Part shown: positions 51,169 through 61,188 of the stretch, piece by piece
How the letters are laid out: each line of letters starts with the position of its first letter
Position numbering within the stretch: position 1 is the first letter of the stretch
The notes under the pieces: model-generated
What the model saw: only the letters and a program-made list of their open reading frames with translations
Databases searched by the model: none
Told to the model about the DNA's origin: nothing
Made by a program: the position numbers and the translations under genes
DNA from: Streptomyces mutabilis
GTDB taxonomy: Bacteria; Actinomycetota; Actinomycetes; Streptomycetales; Streptomycetaceae
NCBI RefSeq assembly: GCF_014649815.1
Contig: NZ_BMTT01000012.1
Coordinates: 62,001-126,000 of the forward strand
Direction: 5' to 3'
DNA: 64,000 nt

Positions 51169-53406
51169 GTGGCTACCTTCCTGTACCGACTGGGCCGAAC
51201 CGCCTTCCGGCGGCGCTGGCTCGTGACCTTGCTCTGGGCGGTGATCCTCGGCGGTGTCGGTCTCGGCGCCGTCAAGGCCCCGGCCGCGGGCGATGACGGC
51301 GCCTCGTTCATGCCCGGCATCGAGGCCCAGAAGGCGTTCGACCTGATCGGGGAGCGATTCCCTGGCTCGGATGCCAAGGGTGCCAACGCTCGTATCGTGT
51401 TCATCGCCCCCGATGGGGAGAAGGTGACAGCCGAGGACAAGCGCGCCGCCATCGATGAGCTGGTGTCCACGGCGGCCGAGGGCTCTCAGGTGGACAGCGC
51501 CGTCAATCCCTTCAAGGCCGGCGCGGTCAGCAAGGACGCCTCGACCGCGTACGCCACGGTCAATTACAAGGTCGAGTCCGGTGACCTGACCGACACCAGC
51601 AAGGACAGCCTCGAGAAGGCCATCGAGAAGGCTCGCGGCTCGGGGCTCACTGTGGAGGTGGGCGGCACGGCTCTTGCCTCGCAGCCGGCCGCGGGAGGCT
51701 CTGCCGAGGCGATCGGCATCGCTCTGGCCGCCGTCGTCCTGTTGATCACCTTCGGCTCTCTGGCCGCGGCCGGGCTGCCGCTGCTCACCGCCGTCATCGG
51801 CGTTGGTGTCAGCATGTGCGCGATCCTTGCTCTCGGTAGCACCCTCGGCCTGTCCATGACCACCGGCACGCTCGCCTCCATGCTCGGGCTCGCGGTCGGT
51901 ATCGACTACGCCCTCTTCGTCGTCTCCCGTTACCGCGAGGAGCGCGCGAACGGGCACGATCCGAGGGAAGCGGCGGGCCTCGCGGTCGGCACGGCCGGAT
52001 CCGCCGTGGTCTTCGCCGGCCTGACCGTGATCATCGCGCTCGCCGGCCTGTCCGTGGTCGGCGTGCCAATGCTGACCAAGATGGGCCTGTGCGCCGCCGG
52101 AGCGGTCGCCATCGGCGTCCTGGTCGCCCTGACCCTCGTACCCGCCCTGCTCGGCATGTGGCCGAACGCCGTCCTTTCCCGGAAGGTCCGCAAGACAGGG
52201 AAGCGGGGCGGCGGCACCGGATCCCGTTCCGGGTCCGCTGTCAACGGCGGCACCCGTTGGGCTCGCTTTGTGATGAGGCGGCCCGTGGCGGTCCTTGTGC
52301 TGGGTGTGGCCGGTCTGGGAGCCCTGGCACTGCCCGCCGCTCAGCTGGAGATGGGCATGCCCGGCGCCGAGGCGAAGCCCACGTCGACGACGGAGCGACG
52401 TGCCTACGACGCGCTGGCCGACGGCTTCGGTGCGGGCTTCAACGGACCGCTGACCATCGTCGCCGACGTCAGGGGAGCCACCGACCCACAGAGGGCCGCA
52501 ACCGCGATGGCCGAGCAGATCGAGGGCACTGACGGCGTCGTGTCCGTCACGCCCCCGCGGTTCAACGAGGCCGGGGACACCGCACTCTTCTCCGCTGTGC
52601 CCGCCACCGGACCGAACGAGGAGGCCACGAAGGACATCGTCCAGACCATCCGGGCGGAGCGTCCCGGTCTGGAGGGGGACACAGGTGCGACCTTCGAGGT
52701 CACCGGCAGCACCGCGATGGACATCGACGTCGCCCAGGCCCTGCAGAACGCTCTCGTGCCCTACCTGGCCGTCATCGTGCTGCTGTCCCTGCTGCTGCTC
52801 CTGGTGATCTTCCGGTCCGTACTCGTGCCCGTCAAGGCGGCTCTCGGGTTCCTGCTGTCGGTACTCGCCTCGCTCGGCTCGGTCGTCGCGGTCTTCCAGT
52901 GGGGCTGGGGTGCCGAACTGCTGGGCGTGGAGCAGACCGGCCCGATCATGAGCCTCATGCCGATCTTCCTGGTGGGCATCGTGTTCGGCCTGGCCATGGA
53001 CTACGAGGTCTTCCTTGTCGCCCGCATGCGCGAGGCGTACGTCCACGGTGAGCGCCCCGGCCAGGCGGTGGTGAGTGGCTTCCGGCACAGCGCCCGGGTC
53101 GTCGTCGCCGCGGCCGTGATCATGATGGGGGTCTTCTCCGGCTTCATCGGGTCCGGAGAGTCCATGATCAAGACGATCGGGTTCGGGCTCGCCGTCGCGG
53201 TCCTCTTCGACGCCTTCGTCGTCCGCATGGCCCTGGTGCCCGCCGTACTCGCCCTGCTGGGCGACAAGGCATGGTGGCTGCCCGGGTGGCTCGACAAGGC
53301 GCTCCCCCGAGTCGACGTCGAGGGCACCGGACTCACCTCGCAGGCCCAGGCGCCGACCCCGACGGGCCCTGAGGCTCACCCGCGGGAGTCGGCCCGCACG
53401 TTCTGA
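51169..53406 (+). CDS. MMPL/RND-family membrane transporter
   Basis: A 745-aa MMPL protein with two repeats, each an extracytoplasmic domain plus about six helices. Landmarks are FPGSDAKGANARIVF in the first porter domain, GIDYALFVVSRYREE and FGLAMDYEVFLVARMREAYVHG at helices 4-5 of each half (the proton-relay Asp region). Relatives export lipids, polyketides or drugs using the proton gradient. GTG 51169 has GGAGAG at ten bases. It stands alone between mobile-element debris and a two-component system. Confidence 0.93.
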   Translation: MATFLYRLGRTAFRRRWLVTLLWAVILGGVGLGAVKAPAAGDDGASFMPGIEAQKAFDLIGERFPGSDAKGANARIVFIAPDGEKVTAEDKRAAIDELVSTAAEGSQVDSAVNPFKAGAVSKDASTAYATVNYKVESGDLTDTSKDSLEKAIEKARGSGLTVEVGGTALASQPAAGGSAEAIGIALAAVVLLITFGSLAAAGLPLLTAVIGVGVSMCAILALGSTLGLSMTTGTLASMLGLAVGIDYALFVVSRYREERANGHDPREAAGLAVGTAGSAVVFAGLTVIIALAGLSVVGVPMLTKMGLCAAGAVAIGVLVALTLVPALLGMWPNAVLSRKVRKTGKRGGGTGSRSGSAVNGGTRWARFVMRRPVAVLVLGVAGLGALALPAAQLEMGMPGAEAKPTSTTERRAYDALADGFGAGFNGPLTIVADVRGATDPQRAATAMAEQIEGTDGVVSVTPPRFNEAGDTALFSAVPATGPNEEATKDIVQTIRAERPGLEGDTGATFEVTGSTAMDIDVAQALQNALVPYLAVIVLLSLLLLLVIFRSVLVPVKAALGFLLSVLASLGSVVAVFQWGWGAELLGVEQTGPIMSLMPIFLVGIVFGLAMDYEVFLVARMREAYVHGERPGQAVVSGFRHSARVVVAAAVIMMGVFSGFIGSGESMIKTIGFGLAVAVLFDAFVVRMALVPAVLALLGDKAWWLPGWLDKALPRVDVEGTGLTSQAQAPTPTGPEAHPRESARTF

Positions 53407-53424
53407 GACGAATCAGGCGCAGAC

Positions 53425-53457
53425 GCGCCGCGGTGCCGTGCATCGGTGCCGCGGCGC
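53425..53457 (+). terminator. Terminator after the MMPL gene
   Basis: GCGCCGCGG pairs with CCGCGGCGC (53449-53457); the inner bases extend the stem with G-T wobbles around a five-base loop. It separates the MMPL gene from the sensor kinase. Confidence 0.75.
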
Positions 53458-53494
53458 TTCTGTCACCCTGAACCGGCTGGTCTCACCTGGGAGT

Positions 53495-54685
53495 ATGACG
53501 ATGAGTGCACGATGGGAAAGCCGCGTCGCTGACCGTCCCTACACGGTTCAAGTGGTGACTACGGGCTTGCTGCTCGCCTTCACTGTGAGTGGTGTCTTCC
53601 TCACCCGGGCGGTCGCGGCCGAGGAGCCGCTCGTCCTCTGGCCCGGCCTAGTGCTGTCCGTCTTGGCCTGCGCGACTTTGCTGCGCCGCCGCAGGCACCC
53701 GCTTCTCGTACTTCTGGTGACCACGGTATGCATCATGACCGAGGGGTTCCTGGGGTATCTCATGACGCCGCTACTCATGGGGCCGATGCTGCTCGCGCAG
53801 TACACCGTGAGTCTGCGTCCTGATCGTAGGACCACCTGGTACACCGCCCTGGCAGCCGCCGCCGGAATCGCGCTCACCGGCTTCATCACCACGGACTGGC
53901 CGCACGAGTGGATCATCGGCTTGGTCAATCCGGCGGCCTGGGTCCTGATGGTCGCGTCCTTCGGCAGCTACGTGCGCGTGCGCCGAGAGTACGCCGTCGC
54001 CCGCGCCGACCATGCTGCCCAGGAGCGCGACGAGGAGGCGCGCCGGCGGGTGATCCAGGAGCGCATGCGCATCGCACGCGAACTGCACGACGTGGTCGCC
54101 CACCACCTCGCTCTGGCCAACGCCCAGGCCGGCACCGCCGCCCATCTGGCCCGGTCCCGTCCCGACCAGGCCATCGCCATGATCGAGAAGTTGCCGGAAG
54201 TGACCGCCTCGGCTCTCCGCGAACTCAAGGCCACCGTCGGCCTGTTGCGTCAGGAAACCGACTCGCAGGAGCTGGCTCCCGCACCGGGCCTGGATCAGCT
54301 GCCGCAGCTCGTCGAGACCTGCGCGTCAGCGGGTCTGGCCGTCTCCGTCAGCACCGAGGGCCAGCCAAAAGCACTTACGCCCGGCCTGGACCTGACGGCC
54401 TACCGGATCGTCCAGGAAGCACTGACCAATGTCACCAAGCACGCCGCCACACCCTCCGCGCGGGTGCGGCTGGACTACACCGCTCACTATTTGACACTCA
54501 CCATCACCAATGAAGCCGGCTCACCTCCCTCGGCTGCTGCCGCCTCCCGTGGCTTCGGACTGCTCGGCATGCGCGAACGCGCCTTGTCGGCAGGCGGAAC
54601 GTTCCACGCCGGCCCGCGGCCCGGAGGCGGTTTCGAAGTCGCCTGCGCGCTTCCCCTTCCCAGCTCCAAGGAGAGCACCTCATGA
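53495..54685 (+). CDS. NarL-family sensor histidine kinase
   Basis: A 396-aa kinase. The N-terminal half (about 20-160) has four to five membrane segments. HisKA_3 follows with phospho-acceptor His198 in RIARELHDVVAHHL, then an HATPase_c domain with EALTNVTKHA (N-box) and RGFGLLGMRERA (G-box). It has no large extracytoplasmic sensor, so it may sense the membrane or an intramembrane signal. ATG 53495 (or 53501) is used; the response regulator gene overlaps its stop (ATGA). Confidence 0.93.
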   Translation: MTMSARWESRVADRPYTVQVVTTGLLLAFTVSGVFLTRAVAAEEPLVLWPGLVLSVLACATLLRRRRHPLLVLLVTTVCIMTEGFLGYLMTPLLMGPMLLAQYTVSLRPDRRTTWYTALAAAAGIALTGFITTDWPHEWIIGLVNPAAWVLMVASFGSYVRVRREYAVARADHAAQERDEEARRRVIQERMRIARELHDVVAHHLALANAQAGTAAHLARSRPDQAIAMIEKLPEVTASALRELKATVGLLRQETDSQELAPAPGLDQLPQLVETCASAGLAVSVSTEGQPKALTPGLDLTAYRIVQEALTNVTKHAATPSARVRLDYTAHYLTLTITNEAGSPPSAAAASRGFGLLGMRERALSAGGTFHAGPRPGGGFEVACALPLPSSKESTS

Positions 54686-55359
54686 CCATCCGCGTTCTGC
54701 TCGCCGACGACCAGGCGCTGCTCCGCGCCACCTTCCGCATCCTTATCGACTCCGACCCGGACATGACGGTCGTAGCAGAGGCAACTGACGGGCAGCAGGC
54801 AGTACAACTGACCCTCGAACACCACCCCGACGTCGTCCTCATGGACATCCGCATGCCCGGCACCGACGGACTGGCCGCCACGGCCGACATCTGTGCCCGG
54901 ACCGAAGCGTCGAGCACCCGGGTCCTGATCCTCACCACGTTCGAGAACGACGAGAATGTCGCCGTCGCCCTGCGGTCCGGGGCGAGCGGCTTCCTCGGCA
55001 AGGACGTCGGCCCCGACGTCCTGCTGGCGGGCATCCGCACCGTGGCGGCGGGAGACTCCCTGCTCTCCCCCATGGCCACCCGGGCATTGATCACCCGCTT
55101 CCTGGCCTCCCCGGCCGACCGCATGCACCTCACCGCGCCAGAACGTCTCACCCTGCTCACCGAACGTGAACGTGAGGTCATGGCACTGGCCGCGCTGGGC
55201 AAGTCGAACCACGAGATCGCCGACCAGCTGGTCCTCAGCCATCTGACGGTACGCACCCATATCTCCCGCGCGATGACCAAGCTCAACGCACGCGACCGGG
55301 CTCAACTGGTCGTGATCGCCTACCAGAGCGGCCTTGTCCGACCGAGCCTCGGCGGTTGA
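54682..55359 (+). CDS. NarL/LuxR-type response regulator
   Basis: A 225-aa regulator. The receiver domain has acidic Asp9/Asp10, phospho-acceptor Asp55 in VVLMDIRMPG, and Lys in GFLGKD. The C-terminal LuxR helix-turn-helix reads LTEREREVMALAALGKSNHEIADQLVLSHLTVRTHISR. It is coupled to the kinase by a four-base overlap. It could control the neighbouring MMPL exporter, a common pairing, but no binding site was identified. Confidence 0.95.
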   Translation: MTIRVLLADDQALLRATFRILIDSDPDMTVVAEATDGQQAVQLTLEHHPDVVLMDIRMPGTDGLAATADICARTEASSTRVLILTTFENDENVAVALRSGASGFLGKDVGPDVLLAGIRTVAAGDSLLSPMATRALITRFLASPADRMHLTAPERLTLLTEREREVMALAALGKSNHEIADQLVLSHLTVRTHISRAMTKLNARDRAQLVVIAYQSGLVRPSLGG

Positions 55360-55469
55360 CCGCCCCTCGCACGTTGTTGCCCGGTCGCCCCGATGACACG
55401 GCCGTGCTGCGCTACGTGGGCCGGACTGTCCCGCTCGCCCGGGCGTCGGCCGCCGCGTTCGCGGGGGTG

Positions 55470-55640
55470 CGGTGCCGGGACTGTAAATCGTTCAGTGTAA
55501 CTCCCGATCATGGAGGATGCATCGATGACCAGTGAGAACGTGGCTGAGCTCGAGGCCGTTGAGCCCTGATACTTCCGAGGGCCTGCAGCTGGCCGGCGAG
55601 GGCGGGCTGCTGCAGCAGTTGACCTCAACCACCCTGATTA
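55470..55640 (+). mobile_element. IS256-type transposase 5' remnant
   Basis: ACTGTAAATCGTTCAGTGTAA (from about 55480) resembles the terminal repeat of Streptomyces IS256-like elements. ATG 55525 then starts MTSENVAELEAVEP and stops. One frame over, DTSEGLQLAGEGGLLQQLT continues the typical IS256 transposase N-terminus up to about 55625, where similarity ends abruptly. So only the left end and about 35 codons survive, frameshifted. The rest of 55360-55731 shows no gene. Confidence 0.6.
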
Positions 55641-55731
55641 CCCCCGCTCGTTCTACAGACCCTCCCTGGTGGACCGGGGGGTGCGTGCCCGGACGGTGAC
55701 TTCACAGTCCGGGCACGCTCGACTGGTGTGC

Positions 55732-57651
55732 TCAGGTGCCGTTGGCCGGCTGGGTGTACGTGCGGCCGTTCACGGTGGTGGTGAGGGTGCCGGTCGCTTC
55801 GAAGTAGGTTTGGAAGAGGTCGATGGTCAGATGGAATCCGTCAGGGCTTGTCTTCTTCTCCGCCTGGACGGCGCCGGTCTGGACGAGGTCGGAGTGCCAG
55901 TCCAGGCGGTGCTTGGTAAGGCTCAGATTGGTGCGCGTCACGCTCTCCTTGCCGTTGAGGAAGGTCTTGCCGTCGTCGGAGAAGTTCCGGTACGACACCG
56001 CGACGGTCCGCGGCTCGGGCCCGTCCCGCACGATCTCCACCGTCGCCTTGCCGCTCTTCACGCCGCGCATGGTGTAGGTACCCTCCGGCGGGTACGGACG
56101 ATGCGGGGCCGGGGTGCCCGGCACGTGCTCCTCGCCCCAGTGGATGCGCTTCGGTGCCGGGACGACGTGCCGGGTGCGCGTCGGCTCGCGGTCCGTAAGG
56201 TGGGCGATCATGATGCGCGTGTGGCGGCCGCCCGGTTCGGTGGACTCCGGGCACGGCAAGGGGTTGATGCCGCCGCAGGACGGGGCGGACACGAGACGCT
56301 GGGCGTAGGCGACGCGGGTGCCGTCCGGTGACCACTGCGGGTTGGCGATCGCGTTCCAGTTCGGGTCACTCACGCTGCCGGGGCTCCCGTCACCGGCGTT
56401 GAGCTGCTGGCCGGCGTAGTCGCCTCGGTCGCCGTACCGGTCGATCAGATACGGCTGGAAGAAGCGCCGCTGCTGGTTGTTGCGGACGGAGGAGACCGCG
56501 CTGGTGGTCAGCAGATCGGTGACCGGCGGGACGCCGCGCATCGCTGCCAGGAACATCTGGCGGTCCGAACCGCGGGTGTCCAGCGCCACCACCCACTTGT
56601 CGTCGGGGGAGGAGTCCATGGGGTCGGTGTACTCGGGGTGCGCGGTGACCCGGCGGACCTTGCCCGTCCTGAGGTCGGCCGCGAACAGGTCGATGTGGGC
56701 CGACTCGTGGGAGTAGCCGACGTAGAACACCTCGCGGCCGTCCTTGCTGAAGCCGCGCAGCTCGCCAACGGACTGCGCCCGGGGGTCGAAGACCAGCCTG
56801 TCCGGGTGTTTGGGGTCGACGTGCACCGGCTGCTTGTCCGGAGCACGGTCGAACAGCCGGGTTACCCGGGTGACGTCGTAGCGGGGAACGCGCGGCGTGC
56901 CGGTGGCGGGCTGCGGGTTGAACTCCAGTCGCCCCAGATAGCCGTACTGGCCGAATCGCCCGCCGGTGCCGGAGACGCTGCTGAAGCCGATGTGGACGCC
57001 GTCCGGGTGCAGGCGCACCTCGCGCATGCTGCCGCCGTCGCCGGATCCGTCCGCGGCCGTGTTCCAGCGGATGGGGTACAGGTGTGTGCGCTGCGGGGTG
57101 CAGCGTGAGCTGGTGACGGGGTAACGGCCACAGTCAAGGACTGTGGAGCCGAACCTGATGCGGCGGCCGTCGGGGAAGGGCTCCGGCTCGGCCTGGTTGC
57201 TCGAGATGCCCTGCCGGTTCTCGACGGGTATGCCGCAGGTCATGCACTTCCACGAATCGCCGCCCGGGAAGGTGCGTCCGTCCGTCTTGATGAGGACGAT
57301 CTGCCGGCCCTGATAGATGCTCGCCGGGTCGGGCGCCGCCGGAGCGCCGGCGAACTCCATGGACACGGTGACGTGGCGGCCGTCGCGAGTGTGCGCGCCG
57401 AGCTGCGTCGCGTCCCAGTGGGCGACGATGCAGCCGGTGCCGCGGGGGTTGACCGCCCGGCTGCATGCGCCTTCGTCCTCCGACGGCGCCGTGGGCGGCA
57501 GCGGCAGCTGCTCGACCTTGATCCGCTCGGGCGCGGGCGGCGGCGGGACCCGCTCCCCGGCCGATGAAGGCACCTGCAGCAGAGCCACAGAGGCCAATAA
57601 CGCGGTGACGAGCGCGAATACACGTCTGACGGTCGTTCGCATGGTGGCCAT
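55732..57651 (-). CDS. Secreted TolB/PD40-like beta-propeller protein
   Basis: A 639-aa exported protein. The signal peptide runs TTVRRVFALVTALLASVALLQ to about SAGE. The body contains WD40-like PD40 strands such as DPNWNAIANPQWSPDGTRVAYAQRL and MDSSPDDKWVVALD. Several Cys (CMTCGIPV, CGRYPVTSSRC, CGGINPLPC) suggest disulfides. A C-terminal beta domain ends TTTVNGRTYTQ. ATG 57651 is chosen for AAGGAG upstream and the signal peptide; the frame is open to 57786. Function unknown; a binding or hydrolytic role outside the cell is possible. Confidence 0.75.
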   Translation of the reverse strand: MATMRTTVRRVFALVTALLASVALLQVPSSAGERVPPPPAPERIKVEQLPLPPTAPSEDEGACSRAVNPRGTGCIVAHWDATQLGAHTRDGRHVTVSMEFAGAPAAPDPASIYQGRQIVLIKTDGRTFPGGDSWKCMTCGIPVENRQGISSNQAEPEPFPDGRRIRFGSTVLDCGRYPVTSSRCTPQRTHLYPIRWNTAADGSGDGGSMREVRLHPDGVHIGFSSVSGTGGRFGQYGYLGRLEFNPQPATGTPRVPRYDVTRVTRLFDRAPDKQPVHVDPKHPDRLVFDPRAQSVGELRGFSKDGREVFYVGYSHESAHIDLFAADLRTGKVRRVTAHPEYTDPMDSSPDDKWVVALDTRGSDRQMFLAAMRGVPPVTDLLTTSAVSSVRNNQQRRFFQPYLIDRYGDRGDYAGQQLNAGDGSPGSVSDPNWNAIANPQWSPDGTRVAYAQRLVSAPSCGGINPLPCPESTEPGGRHTRIMIAHLTDREPTRTRHVVPAPKRIHWGEEHVPGTPAPHRPYPPEGTYTMRGVKSGKATVEIVRDGPEPRTVAVSYRNFSDDGKTFLNGKESVTRTNLSLTKHRLDWHSDLVQTGAVQAEKKTSPDGFHLTIDLFQTYFEATGTLTTTVNGRTYTQPANGT

Positions 57652-57745
57652 ACGGGTCGGTGCTCCTTCCATGGTTACGTCTCCGGGGCAGCCGTCCATC
57701 GTCGGCGGCGTTCCGTCATGGCCGGCTCGTAGCACACCACCATTT

Positions 57746-57985
57746 TCATTTTGAGAAAGCAAGAGTCTTGGCGGAGGGAAAGCCAATTCTCGGAGATGGA
57801 ATCATACTTCTCCGATCCTGCCGAGAAGCACACCGCAGCCCGAACGCGGCGTCGGCGTCCTCGACGTCCATGCCGTGGCACGCTCCGCGGGTGTGCCAGC
57901 TGATGTCTCCGATGCCGCGCAGGCCGGTGGCCGGCGCGTCGTGGGTGGTGATGTGGCGCAAGGCGAGTCTCCGATGTGCTGCCAC
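57746..57985 (-). pseudogene. WhiB-like (Wbl) N-terminal fragment
   Basis: DISWHTRGACHGMDVEDADAAF on the minus strand matches the N-terminus of Wbl iron-sulfur proteins, including the first cluster Cys. The other three Cys and the G[VI]WGG turn are missing, and the frame then runs into unrelated sequence. Truncated remnant. Confidence 0.5.
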
Positions 57986-58121
57986 ACCGGCCGGCTAGCG
58001 CGGTGCTCGGCGGGTGGGGCGTCGGGTGCCGGCTGCGGCGCGTGGGCGTGCGCCGCAGCCGGTGCGGGACGGTGATGTTGCGGCGGTGCAGTGGACGGGA
58101 TGCACGCGCCGGGTGCACCGG

Positions 58122-58283
58122 TCAGGCCAGGGCGGGCTGCTGGGCCTGCTGGGCGGCGGCGAGGACGAGGCGGCCGGGGTGCGGGGTGGCCCGCGACGTG
58201 ATGGTGCGTACCCCGTCGTTGGGGCCGATCCGACGGCGGCGACACGGCTCGCCGACCGGAACCAGACACCACTCGCATCGCAC
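58122..58283 (-). CDS. Small zinc-finger-like ORF of mobile-element type
   Basis: A 53-aa frame from GTG 58283. VRCEWCLVPVGEPCRRRRIG followed by TPHPGR has the CxxC...C...H pattern of short zinc-finger proteins (GEPC...HPxR) common in actinomycete phages and integrative elements. It may be intact or a fragment. It follows the integrase fragment with a three-base gap on the minus strand. Confidence 0.4.
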   Translation of the reverse strand: MRCEWCLVPVGEPCRRRRIGPNDGVRTITSRATPHPGRLVLAAAQQAQQPALA

Positions 58284-58285
58284 GC

Positions 58286-58414
58286 TCAGGGCATCGGGCA
58301 GCCCTTGCGCGACGGCGGCTTCACGTGCTGCCCGGGCGGGCCGGAACGGTGCGCGTACGGGTGGGCGCAGCGGTTCTGCCGGGCGCAAGCGCAGCTCTTC
58401 AAGAAGCTGCCCAT
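58286..58414 (-). pseudogene. Tyrosine integrase N-terminal fragment
   Basis: From ATG 58414 on the minus strand, MGSFLKSCACARQNRCAHPY matches the Cys-rich start of Streptomyces site-specific integrases (SFFK.C.CA...RC.HPYxxRFRDAxGRQ). The frame breaks soon after and stops at 58286; the catalytic domain is absent. Confidence 0.5.
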
Positions 58415-58733
58415 TCCGTGGACGAGCTGGGTCGCCAAGGACATGTCTCCTGACACATGCTGGGAGTTCGGTGGCCAAGTGCCTCCGAGCATGGGCTTGA
58501 CCTGCGGCCGCGCCAAACTACGAGACGTTGATGGGTATCCTCATGGGCCAGCGGTGTACCCGGCGGGGCCCCGGAGCCGATGATGACGACATCGCGACTC
58601 CGTGGTCGGTCGCCGAGGTCACGCCTCCCGCTTCGCGTCGATCTCGGTGATGAGAACCTCGGTGCGGGTTCTCGTCGCGGATGGGGCGGACGGCGTCCAT
58701 CCCCTTGCCGACAGGGTCTTCGAGAGCCCAGTC
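58415..58733. other. Gap without a supported gene
   Basis: No frame here shows recognisable protein sequence. It lies between the integrase fragment and the SulP terminator and is probably further mobile-element debris. Confidence 0.4.
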
Positions 58734-58758
58734 GACCCCGGCCTGACCGGCCGGGGTC
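58734..58758 (-). terminator. Terminator after the SulP gene
   Basis: GACCCCGGCC, five-base loop, GGCCGGGGTC: a perfect 10-bp stem 15 bp downstream of the minus-strand SulP stop. Confidence 0.7.
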
Positions 58759-58773
58759 CTCCGGTGCTGGGTG

Positions 58774-60279
58774 TCAGTGGCTGCCGGCGAGTTCGCCGGT
58801 GAGCTTGCCGTGGAGGTCGGCGCTCGGGTCGTTCAGACCGATGATCTCCACACTCTTGCCGCGCTGGGCGTACTTGGTCTCGATGGCGTCCAGGGCTGCG
58901 ACGGAGGAGGCGTCCCAGATGTGGGCGTCCGAGAGGTCGATGACGACCTTCTCCGGGTCGCCCGCGTAGTTGAACTGGCCGACGAGGTCGTTGGAGGAGG
59001 CGAAGAACAGCTCGCCGGTGACCCGGTAGACGACCGTGGTGTCGTCGGGGTCGGTGACGGCGGTGACGTCGGCGAGGTGAGCGACGCGCTTGGCGAAGAT
59101 GACCATAGCGGTGACGGAGCCGACGACGACGCCGATGGCGAGGTTGTCGGTGGCCACCACGACGATCACCGTGATGACCATGACGGCGATCTCACCGGCG
59201 GGCATCCGCTTCAGTGTCTTGGGTGCGATGGAGTGCCAGTCGAAGGTGCCGAAGGCGACCATGACCATGACGGCGACCAGGGCGGCCATGGGGATGTCCG
59301 AGACGACGGGGCCGAAGGCGATGCAGAGCACCATGAGGAAGCTGCCGGCGAGGAAGGTGGAGACGCGGGTGCGGGCGCCTGAGACCTTCACGTTGATCAT
59401 CGTCTGGCCGATCATGGCGCAGCCGCCCATGCCGCCGAAGAAGCCGGTGACGATGTTGGCGATGCCCTGGCCGATGGACTCGCGGGTCTTGGATGAGTGG
59501 GTGTCGGTGATGTCGTCGACGAGCTTGGCGGTCATCAGCGACTCCATCAGGCCGACCAGCGCCATGGCGAGGGCGTATGGAGCGATGGTGGTCAGGGTGT
59601 CGAGGGTGAAGGGTACGTCGGGCAGTCCGGGCACCGGTAGGGAGGAGGGCAGTTCGCCCTTGTCACCGACGGTGGGGACGGCGATGCCGGCGGCAACGGT
59701 GATCACGGTGAGGATGACGATGGACACCAGGGGTGCCGGAATCACCTTGGTGACCTTGGGGAAGAACACCATCAGCGCCAGGCCGCCGATGATCAGCGGG
59801 TAGACCGGCCAGGGCACGTCGTGCATCTCCGGCACCTGTGCCATGAAGATCATGATGGCGAGGGCGTTGACGAAGCCGGTCATCACCGAGCGGGGCACGA
59901 ACCGCATGAGCTTGGCCACGCCCACGGCACCCAGGACGATCTGGAAGACGCCGGCCAGGATGACGGTCGCGACCAGGTAGCCCAAACCGTGTTCGCGGTT
60001 CACGGGGGCGATGACGAGCGCGACGGCGCCGGTGGCGGCGGAGATCATCGCCCGTCGGCCGCCGACGATGGAGATCGTGACGGCCATGGTGAAGGACGCG
60101 AACAGGCCGACCGCCGGGTCGACGCCGGCGATGATCGAGAAGGAGATCGCCTCGGGGATCAGGGCTAGGGCGACGACCAGGCCGGCCAGGATCTCGGTGC
60201 GCCAGACCTTCGGGTTGTTCAGCCAGTCGGGCTTGAGATCGCGCAGCCGCGCGGCAGGACTCACAGCAGCAGAAGACAA
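58774..60279 (-). CDS. SulP-family anion transporter with STAS domain
   Basis: A 501-aa SLC26/SulP transporter. About 12 hydrophobic helices include [35 protein letters not shown] and [16 protein letters not shown]-terminal STAS domain follows ([21 protein letters not shown]). Members carry sulfate or bicarbonate, often with Na+ or H+. It is divergent from a MerR gene across a region with a MerR-type palindrome, so control by that regulator is likely. Confidence 0.92.
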   Translation of the reverse strand: MSSAAVSPAARLRDLKPDWLNNPKVWRTEILAGLVVALALIPEAISFSIIAGVDPAVGLFASFTMAVTISIVGGRRAMISAATGAVALVIAPVNREHGLGYLVATVILAGVFQIVLGAVGVAKLMRFVPRSVMTGFVNALAIMIFMAQVPEMHDVPWPVYPLIIGGLALMVFFPKVTKVIPAPLVSIVILTVITVAAGIAVPTVGDKGELPSSLPVPGLPDVPFTLDTLTTIAPYALAMALVGLMESLMTAKLVDDITDTHSSKTRESIGQGIANIVTGFFGGMGGCAMIGQTMINVKVSGARTRVSTFLAGSFLMVLCIAFGPVVSDIPMAALVAVMVMVAFGTFDWHSIAPKTLKRMPAGEIAVMVITVIVVVATDNLAIGVVVGSVTAMVIFAKRVAHLADVTAVTDPDDTTVVYRVTGELFFASSNDLVGQFNYAGDPEKVVIDLSDAHIWDASSVAALDAIETKYAQRGKSVEIIGLNDPSADLHGKLTGELAGSH

Positions 60280-60603
60280 GGAGATGCGTACCTGTCGTGC
60301 TCGGGCACACCCGCCGGCAGGCCGGGCGTGCGGGAGGGACGCGCGGGAGCCGGGCCGGCGCCCCGCGGGCGACCCGCAGGGCGGGCCGGAAGTCAGGGGG
60401 AAGGAGGCAAGGCGACGCCGGCGCGGGCACGCGGAGCCGGACGCCTCACATCCAGCGGCGAAGGGTCACGGCGGGCAGGCGGCGGCGATCGGCGTCGTGG
60501 GCTCGCGCACGCTCTCTCCTGCAACGATCGAATCTTCGCCGGGGGCGTCATCGGCCCCGGAACGGCATCGGCAGGGGCAGCCGGGCCGCCCTCACCGTCG
60601 TCA
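60280..60603. other. SulP-MerR intergenic region, no gene seen
   Basis: A GC-rich stretch with long open frames but no recognisable protein sequence. It presumably holds the SulP 5' leader. Confidence 0.4.
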
Positions 60604-60624
60604 ACTCTACCCTAACGTTAGAGT
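60604..60624. promoter_or_regulatory. Probable MerR operator
   Basis: ACTCTA (60604-60609) and TAGAGT (60619-60624) flank a nine-base centre containing TAACG, a MerR-style dyad located 60 bp upstream of the merR-type gene and about 325 bp from the SulP start. Confidence 0.6.
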
Positions 60625-60684
60625 AGACGTCGGCGGGTCGCACGGGACGCGGTTGCCACGAAGAGAAGGGCCAGGGACACAGGC

Positions 60685-61188
60685 GTGGACGCCAAGCACA
60701 TGCAGATCGGCGAGGTCGCCACGCGGACGGAGCTGTCCCTGCGCACCATCCGGCACTACGAGGAGGCCGGCCTGGTCATCCCCTCCGCCCGGTCCCAGGG
60801 TGGCTTTCGCCTCTACACGGAGACCGACGTCGCCCGGCTCATGGTCATCCGCCGGATGAAGCCGCTCGGCTTCACCCTGGAGCAGATGCGCGACCTGCTG
60901 GACGCCACCGACCGCCTGGACTGCGACGAGGCGCTCGACTCCGGTGAGCGAGAGGCCCTGCTGGAGCGCGTCCGTACGTACCGGCAGGCCGCCGCCGAAC
61001 AGGTGGAGAAACTGCGGGTCCAGTTGTCCCGCGCCGAGGACTTCGCCGCCACCCTGGGCGCCCGCCTGGAACGGAACGCTTCCCCCGCCCGCGTCCATGC
61101 GTTCGCCGGGCAGGAAGGCGAGCCCCGTCAAGTCGCGGAAGCTGAGGGGGTCCGTGCGGGGCTCGCTGCCGGTGAGCGCTTCGCGTAG
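60685..61188 (+). CDS. MerR-family transcriptional regulator
   Basis: A 167-aa MerR regulator. The winged helix reads [67 protein letters not shown], followed by a long coiled-coil dimerisation helix (about 85-135). No Cys cluster for metal binding is seen (one Cys in DRLDCDEA), so the effector may be organic or redox. GTG 60685 is used; ATG 60700 is possible. Divergent from the SulP gene. Confidence 0.9.
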   Translation: MDAKHMQIGEVATRTELSLRTIRHYEEAGLVIPSARSQGGFRLYTETDVARLMVIRRMKPLGFTLEQMRDLLDATDRLDCDEALDSGEREALLERVRTYRQAAAEQVEKLRVQLSRAEDFAATLGARLERNASPARVHAFAGQEGEPRQVAEAEGVRAGLAAGERFA

